From: Diphasiastrum complanatum | Lineage: Eukaryota; Streptophyta; Lycopodiopsida; Lycopodiales; Lycopodiaceae | Assembly: GCA_029204225.1 (NCBI GenBank) | Contig: CM055109.1 | Location: 6,275,911-6,339,910 of the forward strand | DNA length: 64,000 bases | Reading direction: 5' to 3' | Part shown: positions 41,342 to 53,219 of the stretch, piece by piece | Position numbering within the stretch: position 1 is the first letter of the stretch | Layout: each line of letters starts with the position of its first letter | The notes under the pieces: model-generated | Told to the model about the DNA's origin: nothing | The model's input: the letters and a program-made list of their open reading frames with translations, nothing else | The model's database searches: none | Program-made: the position numbers and the translations under genes

Positions 41342-41566
41342 TTGGCAAAACGCCTATGGATCAGGGTACAGAGGAGGGAGAAAGGTTTGCTAGATGAAGG
41401 TATGTTGCTGGTTGGTGCTGCGAACCCCATAAATCCTAAAAGTTCTAGGTTCCCCTGTTGTTTGGTGTGGACACCTCTGCCTGTTATTTCTTGGCTAGCG
41501 CCCTACTTAGGGGATGTGGGTATCTGCCGAGAAGATGGTATCATATTGGATTTTCTTGGAGATCAA
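41342..41566 (+). pseudogene. RTE1/TMEM222-like (DUF778) exon fragment
   Basis: [20 protein letters not shown] and [12 protein letters not shown] closely follow the conserved core of the REVERSION-TO-ETHYLENE-SENSITIVITY1 / TMEM222 family, membrane proteins of ER/Golgi; in Arabidopsis RTE1 acts with the ethylene receptor ETR1. The family GHVGIC box reads GDVGIC here, losing the conserved His through one base. After GIILDF the usual AGP.F block is absent and the frame ends at 41588. No other exon was seen nearby. A 15-bp direct repeat flanks the piece (41309-41323, 41552-41566), so it looks like a captured or inserted fragment rather than an active gene. Confidence 0.65.
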
Positions 41567-41960
41567 AATGAGGCCTCAAAAACCTCATGAAAATCCTTGA
41601 AGGCTTTGCGAAAATTTCGCGAAAATACCTCGAAATGAGAAAATACTTCAAAAATATTTTATGGAAGGAGAGGCCTCAAAAATCTTGCATTGTTTTGAGG
41701 ACCATTTCGAGAAGGCTTTAAGGAAAAATGCAAAGCCTTTGAATTTTTTGAGGGCCATTTCGAGAAGGCTTTGTGAAAAATTTTGCGAAGCCTTTTCGAA
41801 ATGGCCCTCGAAAAATGCGAAGACCAAATTCATGAAGGCTTAGGCCCAATTTCGAGAAGGCTTCACGAAATTGCTCTCGGAAAAATGTGAAGGCTTCAGT
41901 ATATTTTCGCGAAGCCTTCTCAAAATTTCGCAACAATCCTTGAAATACCTCGCCGCCAAA
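41567..41960. repeat. Degenerate array of GAAGGCTT / TTCGCGAA units with hairpin
   Basis: GAAGGCTT, TTTCGAGAAGG and GCGAAAA recur on both strands over 390 bp. Best structured is 41750-41809: a 22-base arm and its complement with one mismatch around a 16-base loop. Frames across it read as Phe/Lys-rich repeats on both strands and are not considered genes. Confidence 0.75.
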
Positions 41961-42033
41961 CAATAAAGAGAAAGGTAATGATACAAGTACCATAATCATT
42001 ACTTTGAAACAACAATCTGAAAAGGAGCATAAT

Positions 42034-42524
42034 TGTAAAGACCACTAGGGACAATCCCCTAAGATGAGGATAGGAAAACACAAGAGAGACTGTGGAGCAA
42101 AACCACCCAACCAATCCTAGATCCCTCATGGAGAATCCTCCTGGATCTAGCCCCCAAGCCATGCCAATGTGACAGCAAGAGGAAAAGAGCTCATCAGGTA
42201 ACCTAGACCAAGTCGTCCACAGAATAATCACTACCTCGATATATAGAAAGTAGGATCTTGTGCATGAGCACATGCAATCCCCATGCAGGTCAACTATAGA
42301 TAGGTCACAGTTCTTCATGCATACCTCCTACCTATATCAGTCACACGTACATGTACTACTCCATATATCTCAATTTAGAGTGTCCGGGTCCTCTCAAGGT
42401 CATTAGTCACCAACAGGCCTTGATGTGGAATAAAATCTAGGTGTGACCAATAATCTCGAATACTGGAGGGTTGGTCTACCATATTAGGACCATTCCAGGT
42501 CCTTAACCGAATATGGCCATAACA
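42034..42524 (-). mobile_element. Chromovirus 3' LTR, complete
   Basis: On the reverse strand it runs from TGTTATGGCCATATTCGG to GGTCTTTACA, about 490 bp, with a CTATATATCGAGG TATA-like box (near 42237) and the GGCTTGGGGGCTAGATCC block. A polypurine tract (42525-42540) and Pol end lie directly to its right. Confidence 0.8.
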
Positions 42525-45500
42525 TTCTTCCTCTCTTAAACAGGTTCTGTCCTCAGAACGGGAAAAAGAATACATGAAACTATTCCTTAAGCTTTCAAAT
42601 CTTTCCCATGAATCATTATTTTTAGTCTGATCTTTCCATTTGAATAAGTACTCAGAGATGCAACAATTCTGTAATTGCTTGCCTCTACTCATGGACACTA
42701 ATTCAAATTCCAAAAGATACACTAAACTATAAATCCTCCAAATGGGTTGATCTACTCCAAAACAAAGTTCATCACATTCATGTTATCCCGATTACATGAA
42801 ACACTGGGTGAATTACTTAATTTCAGAAATCAAATCCAGAAGCTAGAGAAATTCCATGTCAATTTCTTGCAGTAAATAAGGCTTCTTGGTACAAATATTC
42901 TTAGAATATCCAAATATTCTAAAATACCACCATATAGTCATCTAAAATCTCTAGGAGATTCATCAAGTCTCAGACAATCATAACTCAAACCAGAGTACTG
43001 CAGTTACTCTAATGAGTTAACAGCCCCATTTTCTAACATCATATGCAAGAAATCAGCATCTATTTGTATCTTAATAGTTTATCTGTCTCCTACATAACTG
43101 GAGATTTAGACTGAACTTTGTACACAAGCACTTGTAAACTACAATCTATAAAGAAAGCAAATTCCTCATAAGTAAGCAATTACTTAATGAAAATGCCTGT
43201 GAGATCCACACAATCTCAAGTATGCATTGGAGTAAAGGAATTTTAGAGTTCAAATAATAGACCTAAATCCTTGACTCACCCAATTGATCAAGAATTACTC
43301 ATTATCTTAAGAGTCTTCACATTTCCTTATAATCTTCAAATGATCTTTAAGTATTAGTTAATGATCCGTCAATCATAAACATTTAGAATCTTATGACTCA
43401 TCAATCATAACTCTTAGGATTCTAAAACCATACTTAATCACTGAAAGATACTGAAGTATATGCACAATATACCATTAAGGAAATATAAAATCATTTTGAA
43501 ATCTTTTCCATAAGGAAAATCTCTAGATTCCAAGAACATTCTTTCTAACCGATTCTTAATCAGATTATGAGTTCCAAATTCTACAATCATCCAAGTAATT
43601 AAAGATATATAGCATTCATCTTTAGTAATGTAAACTTTATACAATCTCCTAGTACAACATCTAGAGATTACAAAGTTCTACTGAATTCCCAAAATTTAGT
43701 TTACCATTCTTGGCACCATTAGGATCCAGTATCCAATTGAGCTCACAGGGATACTATCACTAATGAATCAAGTCTATCTCTCAACTGAGAAATACTCATC
43801 CAAAAATTCGATATCCTATGCACACAATTTACTAATGAATCCAAATGACTCATAATCTATGTGTCTTACAAGCAATACACACAAAACAAACAATTCCTGG
43901 TGAATTCTCTTCACACTGTCCGTTTTACCAATTAACTTTCACAAGAGTAAATCAACTACTCAAGTTAATTGCTCATGATTTAGAAATCTTAAATGTCTAG
44001 GTGCAAATCTTAACTGTACATGTACAACACCACATTTAGACCCATATCCAAATCACTTTTAAGTTAACCTATAGATCTATCAGAACAGATCTGTTAACTC
44101 TGCAAGTAATTGTCAAACACAATACTTTATCACATGTCTATGTTCAACAACTAGGTTAAGTGCACCAGATAACCTTAGTATCCAGGAATACATAGTAGAT
44201 CCACACAAGATTAATCGTGCACATATGAGAATAATCTCACTATGACCCGGTACATAAACACATATATCATTAACTGGCAGATTCCTCCAAAATCCGCATA
44301 TGTTACTCACATATCTCACTGAGAATCTTGTAACTCAGCTACAGAAATTTCTATTTCTCTTGAATAAATAACATATCCGGGAAATCTCTGAAGTGAATAA
44401 TTCCACGTCACAGGTTTTCCAACATTCATACTTTTATCAACAAAATTCCTTCAATCATTCAACCTACTTCAGATCTTAGTGCACAAACTAAGATTAGGCT
44501 GACTTATAGCGACATCTTTGGATATAAGATTAAGATTAAAGCTTTATTCCACTAATCCAATCCATAACTAAATGGTACTTGGCAGCCAATCAGTGAACCT
44601 AATTTAATCTTTACCATTACTTCCCATATTCATGAATATCTCAAAGTTCAAAAACCCCCAAATCTCCTCTAGTTATAGATTATTCAAAATAATCACTAGA
44701 GATTTTCTCTATTCCAATGGATAGTTCCACCATTGCACACAAACTGGATTCCACAAAAGAAATCTATGCAAATGGTTCCTAGGAGACAACGTATAAGATA
44801 TTAAAGATTCGAAAAAGTCAGTAATGAGTATTCAATACTATTACAAACCAGACTTTTTCCTTAAAATCATAAAATATCTTGTCTTGATTGATAGAAACAT
44901 TACCGTTCAATAATCGACTATCAAATAGAGTAATCATTTGGGCTCAGGAAGTCTAAATTCCACTTAATCAGTTGAAACATCAATCGATTCTGAGCTATAT
45001 TCACAAACTAAAGTGGAAGCATGAATTCATATAACTTTAACAGTCCTTCAGAACCTAGTTCTACACTGGAAGGAATTATATGAATCTCAATCCAATTGTC
45101 TCATATATAAGAAATTTCTAAAAAGTAAAGGTTTAAAATTAAGAGAGAAATAGTTTTAAAGGGCTTTTGATTTGGAATTTATGAGATACCATTGAGGGAT
45201 CCGGATCTATATCTCATACCTCTCCAAATATCCTAAATAGACTTTACCAATGGTTTCAATTATTAGATTTACAAATAACATAAATACTACCCATTGGCCT
45301 ACAGATCATTCTCACACAAGAATTTCCTCTTTGAAATCATTGATGTCCCATACCATCATTTTTCTCTCTAAGAAAGTCCTTTAAATCAAAAAGACTATTT
45401 GACTATCCTATATCCAATATAGGGTCCGATCTTCAAAAAGATCTTTAACCGCATTATCTGATAATCCAGAGATCTCATAACTTCATCTAGATTTCCAATA

Positions 45501-46140
45501 CCAGATATGCACATATCTATTCCACCAAGTACTGGAGTACCCCCATGTTTGTTCTTAATGGATCACAATAATCCATTTACAAATTCGTGATTTAACAAGA
45601 ATCTGCACACGGTATTATCATCACATAAAGCAACCCCTATGGTTGGTACTATCATCCCGAATTCCTAGCATTTGAGAGTTACAACTCTTAGGAATATGGT
45701 GCTTTACAGTACAAATGTGAACCAAGTGTCATTCTCGTTCCATGTCACAATTTCCATTAACAAATAGGGTCAACTCATGGTCCTATAGATATTCAAAATA
45801 AATTCAACTTAATGAATTCAAAAAACCCGGTGTTATGCAATTTCCAAACAGGGATTATTAACCAATCCAAATTACACAACATTGTCACATTTACCTACAC
45901 ACGTGTCTCATTTTCTTCCTCCCTTAGATTTTTTGGTCACCTGAAATTTCTTTTAGCGAAGGTCCTCGAAAATTCCGTTGACACAAGTAAATGCTAGGCT
46001 ACTTCCCTTTTGACCACACCAGTTCATTTTCATTACTTCGTTAAAGTTGCCAGAATCAATAACTTTTGGATCCGAGTACTCCTTACAATATTCGATACAC
46101 CTATTTTTTAATCGAATATAGAGTTACTTCACAAATATTA
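42525..46140 (-). mobile_element. Chromovirus internal region, decayed, with chromodomain end
   Basis: At 42540-42722 the reverse strand reads CCISEYLFKWKDQTKNNDSW, an ending typical of a chromodomain, then SEDRTCLREEECYGHI up to the LTR. Further right, 42720-44340 matches 1040-2775 and 14210-14900 but is stop-ridden. No catalytic RT, RNase H or integrase box could be read up to 46140, where repeat R2 begins. Confidence 0.6.
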
Positions 46141-46167
46141 CGGCCTTATTCCATTCATGTAGCACTA

Positions 46168-47399
46168 TTTGGTGCTTGTTCATTGGTTTTTGGATCCCGA
46201 ATGAAAGTCTTATCTTATATGTTAAGTTCTTAAAGTTTTGGGTTTATAAACTTCATTTCTCAAAGTTTCTGCAACCTTGCATAACAATTTCGTCCATGTC
46301 CTAAGTATGACGATTATGGAAGCATATTAACTGGGCTTCAAATGCACCTACATACAAAGGGCTAAAAGCATGGTTTGGTGGTATAGAAAAAGAGCCCATT
46401 TTTCATTGTACCTTTTGGTAGTACATTTCACTTTTTGAGGATTTGGGAGGGAGCTTGATAGACACTACCCCTGAGTAAATGCAATGAAGGCGTCCCTACT
46501 AATGGGCCTACCCTCTTGGAGTATTGGGGGTAATTGGTGGGCCTACTCTCTCCTCCAATAAAAAACATAAATGCATTTCTACTCAAAAGGTAGTGTCCTT
46601 GACAGTCCATGTTGTACCACCAACCATGCTTTGAGCCAGAGGTGCATAACATGAAATGAAATAGTTGAGTTGACTTATACTTATTACATAGCATCATTTG
46701 TTGTTGGAAACTTGGCATGTTTGAAGATAAAACGGCCTTAAACTTCACAATAGCGATGGTATAAGCGCTCTTGTATGTGGAATTAGTCTTAATATATTGC
46801 AGTATGATCGATGTCATAGATAGCATTAGATCTGTTCCATTTGTTTTTTTTAGCTTCTTCAAAAAAAATACATAGTGGTTGTTGTTAGAAGACAAAATAT
46901 ATCTTGTTTCATCAATGATTGTCCTTTCCTTATTAGAATTCTCTGGTTTTTTGCTTGAGATATAATTCAGATTTTAGACATTGTGGCAAATGTATCATGC
47001 ACTTTGACACAGTGTTGCACCATTACTATTGATCTCATTAGTTTTGCCATATAGCTGTAATTTGATGCTTGATCCACATGTTAGATTTTAGAACTATTGT
47101 TGATATGTAATGTAATCATGTTGTCCTTTATTACTCAATTCGATTAGAATTCATAAAGTCTCTATGATTGGCATATTGACAATTCATTTGGAATCTTTGC
47201 ACACAGCCGAGAAACTAAACTAAATTATTATGGTTATTCCTCATTTGCTCGAAAATATAAATGTGTTGAATAGACAGACGGACAGGTGTATGAGATGGCA
47301 ACTAGTTCTACATTCGATGATCTAAGAGAAATAATGCTAGGTTCTAGTTTTTACATGTAATGGAACTTTTGCACCTATTTTTTTTTGGTCATATCCTAC
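46168..47399 (+). repeat. Dispersed repeat R2, copy 2
   Basis: Same sequence as 37817-38773 with scattered substitutions and short indels, interrupted at 46359-46637 by a MITE-like insertion. Confidence 0.8.
46359..46637. mobile_element. MITE-like element, about 278 bp
   Basis: Ends are inverted repeats: GGCTAAAAGCATGG.TTGGTGGTA (46360-46383) against the complement of 46615-46637, with one mismatch and one indel. It has no coding capacity. Repeat R2 copy 1 shows the site without it (about 38003-38020). The target duplication is unclear, so the superfamily cannot be named. Confidence 0.7.
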
Positions 47400-48050
47400 A
47401 TTCATTAGAATAGGACAACAACTTTGTATTGGTTAAGTTGTATTTTAGATGGAAACACCGAGATGATTGGAGCAAATAATTGAGAATATAATTTGAAGTG
47501 TACAATATTTTTTGATATGAAGATGGATGCATTTGTGATATGTTACTTTTTAATAACATATCACAACAAACGGAATATGACATCAGAGCTTCACAGTTAA
47601 TCAATCAACTTGATTAGATGGCATCAAACATTCGAAATTGGAAGATATTTCATTGATTCAATTAGGGCAAGTTTCGAGTACATGGTTGCATCCGCTATTG
47701 TCTTCTGCTCACCTATTCATATGTTTTTTACAAGCTACTTATTGAATTCAATCCTTCAGTCTTATTGAGTTCGATATTATGTCAGAAAAAATATATGTTT
47801 CCCTAATCTACTCTAATGCGATTATGTTCTGGCTTATCATCATATTATAAACTTGCCTTGGATTTAAATGTTGCATGGCATTTAACAAAACTCTTACTTT
47901 GTGAATGTCAATGCGTCATGCATAGGAAAATCCCATTATTTTTGCAATGTTCCTACTTAATAGTTATCTTAATGTTGATTGTCAATCCAATTTAGGCCTT
48001 TACAACAGACATCTCTACACATGAATACCACAATTTTACATTACAACCAA
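47400..48050. other. Unassigned stretch
   Basis: AT-rich, no supported feature on either strand. Confidence 0.35.
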
Positions 48051-49130
48051 TAGCTCTACAACACACATTTACACCAAAAGGAGACTTTTATAGAAATTTG
48101 ACAACTAAGCCAACACCTTTTAATCAGATTTTCATAAAAGGCAAGACGTTTTAAGATTTTTAAGTTGAGCTAAGATATTTACATCAAAAGATGAAACAAC
48201 ACCTTCACTTCAAATCCAATGGTTTTATAAGTATGTAGTAGCATCAAGACATTTGAATCAAATCTTGCAAACCCAACAAATTCAACAACATTTAAATCTG
48301 AGGCAACGCCTATACAGCCTAAGCCAATGGCTTCAAATGAGTTTGATAGTTGAGCCAACACCTCTTTTCATCAATTCCTTCCAAAACCAAAACAATTTTA
48401 GATTTTTGAAGACAACATGTATACTTCAAATGTCTACAACATATGGCAACAACTTTACAAAAATCTAACGTTCTCAAAATTATAAACTTGAGAGCAGACA
48501 TCCTAGATGTATGCAAAATGAAGCAACAAGTTTACAACAAATCAAACATGCTTAGAACTTTAAAGCTGAGAAAAAACATTCACACAAAATGCTTACACAA
48601 ATGTTGTCAGCACTCAAAGCATCAACCCTATTGATTGTTGTTGAAACTTGAAAGTATCACCTGCACCATTAGCACCATCACTTGTGAACATCAGCAGGTA
48701 TTGTCATGATTTGATGGAAAAATAATCCTACACTTACTAGAAAAGGAAGAGTTAAGATGATCCATTGTATGCTTACAAGATGAGGCAACACCTTCACATC
48801 AAATATAATGTCTTCAAAAGTATGAAGGAGAGTCGAGACATTTGACCTAAGTACTTAAAAAGTACACCAACAAATTCCATAACGTTTGAAGTTGAGGCAA
48901 CACCTTTTCTATCAAATCCTTTCAAGAGAAGTATAAAGGTAAGGAAAGACATTGACATCAAATGTCTACAAGATGGCAACACATTACAGAAATCCAACAT
49001 TTTTTTAACTATGAACTGTAAAGCTGAGAAAACATATTTACACCAAATCTTAACACAAACATTGATCACGACTCACGATCCCTGCTTGAAACATCTCCAC
49101 CATCAGCACCATTGCTGGCGAATATATACC
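48050..49130. repeat. Complex nested repeat with GAGGCAACACCTT units
   Basis: GATGA(A/G)(A/G)CAACACCTTCAC(T/A)TCAAAT starts blocks at about 48190 and 48780. Inner units (GAGGCAACACC, GACATTTGA, AAATGTCTACAA, AGCTGAGAAAA.CAT) recur every 80-150 bp in the same order. The second block lacks part of the first. No coding frame is credible. Confidence 0.65.
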
Positions 49131-50640
49131 TGCAGGTAGTGTCATGATCCCAACATGGGCGCGTGAACTGTTAACAGGAGGTAGTGTCGTGATCCCAAAC
49201 CCTCCCCGAAATCCTTGTTTATTTTACATGAGCATTTTCTAACTTGCTTTGACCGAGGATGGTTTGCGGAATCCTAAGGGCAACCTGGTCCAAGCAAAAC
49301 GTGAGAAACACGTTTTTTCCATCTCTCTCTCTCGTGCTATGGCTTGTGACTAATTCAACACGTGCATGAAATATATCTAGAGCCAGTCTAAAGATTTTCA
49401 GATAAGACCCATTCACAAAGTCGGAGAAGAAGCTAATGCACTCAATCTTGAACATCCCATAAAATACGTTAAAAATAACAAATTTAGCTTCAAAAAACGC
49501 TGAGTGGCAATCCAAACTGATGCATCTGAAGTCTTCTATGCACGGTAAGCACAAGAATCATACCGGCTTCCTGAACAGTACACATAAGTCTGCAAGCAGA
49601 TTTCACTGCCAGTTACAGATATGTGCATTGTACGTGAAGCTGGTAAGATTGTTGCACTAATTTAGCTGGCAAATATTTCAGCCTGACGTAGTGTTAAGGC
49701 TCACAATCCATAATGAGACTGAGCTACTCATCTGTCTCATACGATTACCGATCGCATTTTCCTTCATATGAGAGAGCAAGAGAGAGAGCCAGAGAGAGAG
49801 AGTGAGAGCGAGCACCCAAACGCACAAGATTGAAAATCAGAGCTGGTGGTGCTGGGAACAACGTACGTACTTTTCCAAACTGAAATATGCATCGGAGGTG
49901 GTGGTGCTGACGTTGCTGCTGCTAAGGAACAGCTCAACTATCTAGTATATCTTTGCAGCTAGCTGTGTCAATGTACACAAATATTCCACGGAGTAGTGTT
50001 AGCTCTATGGTGCCTCAATGGTAAGGCTTCTTTCAAGCACATGTGAGACCAAAGGAATCTATCTACATTTTCTATTCCATGGAAGTTAGACAATCTCAGA
50101 AAATTGTGTGATCATGCTCGCATACAAAGAGATAGCAGAATAGGCAGATAAGGCAGTGGGCACAATCAGTCTAAGAAGAAATTTACATTATTGAACTCTT
50201 TGAGAGTAAATTATTGCAGGTTGTATAGTCTGTGCTCTATAATAGGCATAGTCTCAATTTTTTTTTGGTGAAAATTTGAAGCTCATAATGTGTGTCGTCT
50301 CAAATACTACATAAATCATGGTGTAGATTGAGTTTGGGACCACCATTACCGAGGGCACAATTGTTTTTTAGCTGAATTTTGCATATGTGCTGATTGGCTC
50401 TGAACATGATGGCTCCATGCCATTATGTAACTTACCTATCTTTAAACGCTTTATTTCTTCCTTACTTACATGATTACCTATTTTTTTCTAAATTAAACAA
50501 TAATTACATGAGATAGTGTGCAAGAGCAGGACTCCTATGAAATAGTAGCTCTACCTACCTCGCCACTTCTCATGGCTTAATAGATACGACATAATAACGG
50601 AATGTCATCTTTATTGGCTGTAATTTAAAGCTTTCAAAAT
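49131..50640. other. Unassigned stretch with short GA runs
   Basis: GGTAGTGTC(A/G)TGATCCCAA occurs twice near 49135 and 49182. A GAGAGA-rich patch lies at 49765-49810. A 111-codon - strand frame at 49219-49554 has no recognised domain and is not called a gene. Confidence 0.35.
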
Positions 50641-52500
50641 ACATAGCCCTTATAGATGGAATCAGTAGCAGAATCTTGAAAATTCATAGTGCTCACAAAT
50701 GGAATCACTAGCAAAATCCTGAAAATGAGTAGCCGTTTGTGGGCCCACATATAAGATTATTGTGTTTGTTGGCACTACATATTCAAGCTCTTGGCTAAGC
50801 CTGTGCCATGTGCATAAAGTCATGGACCATAGGTATTTGCGGGCCCCACATTAAAGTCCTAGATTATGTTTGTGTCATGTGCCATGAAGTGATGGACCAT
50901 GCCTATTTGTGTGCTCACATATTACAACTATAAACTAGGCTTGTACCATGTGCCATGATTAATTTGTAAATAAGATTTGCACAACACAAGATTATGCTTG
51001 AGTATGTGTGTTTATCAGCACGTTGATGCTCATTTTCTTGTCTCACCATTATTGTGGCTCAATGAATACTTGCCATTATATCCTTACGATGTATGATGAA
51101 CACAAATTATCTAGTCCATAGGGTTTTGAGGCATAGGCTATGCTTGAGCATGAACCACTTGCAAGACCTTAACAACACCCATGTAATGTTAGCACAAATC
51201 TTGTAGTATTCCCAAGTTAAAATTACCAAAATTTAAGTGGATTCCTAGTTTATCTCTTGAGTTATTCGTTCAACCACCTCATACTTGTGAAAATGCCAAA
51301 ATAAAACACAACCACCCAAGCCCGTTACTTAGGTAATCAACTCTACTTGTTACTAAATGTGGGTATACAAAGATTAAGTACTGACCCAATTTTATTGTCA
51401 ATCTATTAGCGATAGATGCTTGACATAGTCTAGTATTTAATATCACTGTAACGATAGTCATAAATGATTGTAACGATCCTATAATAGGTCATTTTGTACT
51501 TGTATAGTCATTCTCTAAGTAGAAATCTCATTCATTTCTTCATGCATTCTCGCAATAAGAATTGAAATGGTTTTGATTTTAGGGTCAAAATAAGATCACA
51601 ATCTGGATCGAAATAAACAAAGGGTTGAAATACCTTTATGTGTCCTTGCATCAAAACTGGGAGGTTCGGGATTTTACATTCCAACTCTGCTCCTGAAGCT
51701 AGATAAACTTTATATCTATGATTGCTGGCTTCAATTTCCAAGGTGAGTTTCTGCACAAGACGAGAATCAATAAAATTATGAGTTGTGAACCATTGTCCAA
51801 TAGAACACTCACTTCTTGATCTTTAATTGTGCCAGTTAAACGAAAAAGTTCATTAGGAAAGAAAGAAGTAGTATTGAAAGAAAATTCACGCTCGCAATCT
51901 TTCAGGTTAATTTCCGAAGTCTTACCATTACCTCATGGGATCTCGATCAATGAGCGGACATTTTCTTCCTTTCTGGACAAAACTTCATAATATGTCTAGA
52001 CTTTTTACAGATGAAACATAAGTTCTCTTTTTTAACCTTTTCCGGGGACACATATTTCATGAATCTCTTTCTCTTTGGTTTCCTGGGTTCCGATGCTGCT
52101 TGATCCAATTCGTCAAAATATTTTACTTGGTCTGGACCGCGCTACTTCCCCCTCTTAGTTTTTAAAGGAGTTGGAATTTGCGCAAACTACTTCCTAGATG
52201 CCACCATTGTGGAATCGTATGCTTTTGAAATTCAAAACGCATCATCGAGGCTTTGAAGCACATTTTGCCTACATTCATTTTGATAGTCGGATGACAAATC
52301 TAGGACAAATTGCCATAGTGCCAACTTTGCATCGAATGATGGAACTCTATTCCATAGGTCCATAAATTCTTGGATATAAGAGTCCAAGCTCTTTGTACCC
52401 ATTTTGCAGTTCGCATGACATGCGACATTAATTGCTTTTTTCTGACTATACGCAATTTTACATAAATTTTAGTTCTAAGAAAATTGTCGGCCACATATCC
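50640..52500 (-). pseudogene. Retroelement gag and protease remnant, duplicate copy A
   Basis: On the reverse strand: gag blocks (LGTKSLDSYIQEFMDLWNR at about 52330-52390), an intact zinc knuckle CFICKKSRHIMKFC (C-x2-C-x4-H-x4-C, about 52000) and a protease segment with VLLDNGSQ (about 51790) and LPVLMQGHIKVF. The protease DSG box reads DNG. Frames change several times. The left part (50640-51500) is non-coding and shared with copy B. Confidence 0.65.
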
Positions 52501-53100
52501 TGATTTGTGTCCTAACTATCAGAGCACATGCATATAACCACTCAAAATAAATGGGAAAGTTTGTGATTTAATGGATTGGTCCTATTGTAACCTATCCTAG
52601 TTGTACCTTGTAACTTACATACTAGAGTTTACCCATGAAACCGAAAAAATTCTATGAAAATGGGTCCTACAACTAGCCTTAACTCAAGCGCACTCTATGT
52701 GTTAACCCAAGGCAAAGTGGGATTGATTAGCACTAACTAATTATAATCACAATGAAAAAGCATGTTTAGGCAAGGAAAAGGACCTTTTTGAGTTCAAAAA
52801 TGGCCCTAATGGATCACCCTCTACGTGATGGATTTGTTGGTCAATGTCCTCGTGCTTTGAAGGTACATCATGTTTGAGTCGGTTGCCATTTTGTAACATT
52901 TATTATTCATGCTCTAACAAAATCAATTTAATGTGTGTGCTTTTTTTTAAAAGACAAGTGATTGGCTTCAAATTGGAGATCCATCAAGATGTAGAGCGCC
53001 TCCCTCCTAGTATAAATGATATGAATATTCCAAGTCCCTATTGGGGAGAATTATTGGAGACACTTGTGCATCACCCTGATGATGTTTAAGGGGTTTAACA
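52501..53100. other. Unassigned stretch with a short + strand frame
   Basis: A + frame ends ERLPPSINDMNIPSPYWGEL and stops at 53089. It reads like real protein for about 35 codons but the family is not recognised. It lies just before a hairpin, so it may be the 3' end of a DNA-transposon gene. Confidence 0.3.
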
Positions 53101-53115
53101 AAAAAAAACATAGCA

Positions 53116-53153
53116 ACGTTTGTGTGACGCTAATGCAGGCGTCGCACAAACGT
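53116..53153. repeat. 15-base inverted repeat, possible transposon subterminal motif
   Basis: ACGTTTGTGTGACGC (53116-53130) pairs with 53139-53153 with one mismatch. GTGAATGTCGCACACAGCGACATT follows at about 53180. Such GTGACG/CGTCAC motifs are common near the ends of plant CACTA elements, but no matching terminus was found. Confidence 0.5.
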
Positions 53154-53219
53154 CACTAAATTTATTTTAGGTTTTTAGTGAATGTCGCACACAGCGACAT
53201 TTATTTTGGATTTTTTTTT

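Noticed and set aside
41648-41999. Phe/Lys-rich repeated frames on both strands
   Set aside because: They follow a DNA repeat array with inverted units; similar peptides arise on both strands, which is not expected of a gene.
46428-46895. 155-codon - strand frame
   Set aside because: It spans the MITE-like insertion and repeat R2, has no domain, and is absent from R2 copy 1.
48050-49130. Possible CRISPR-like direct repeat array
   Set aside because: Units vary in length and order, there are no uniform spacers, and the DNA is eukaryotic.
49219-49554. 111-codon - strand frame
   Set aside because: Composition (Phe, Ile, Cys-rich) and lack of any motif do not support a gene.
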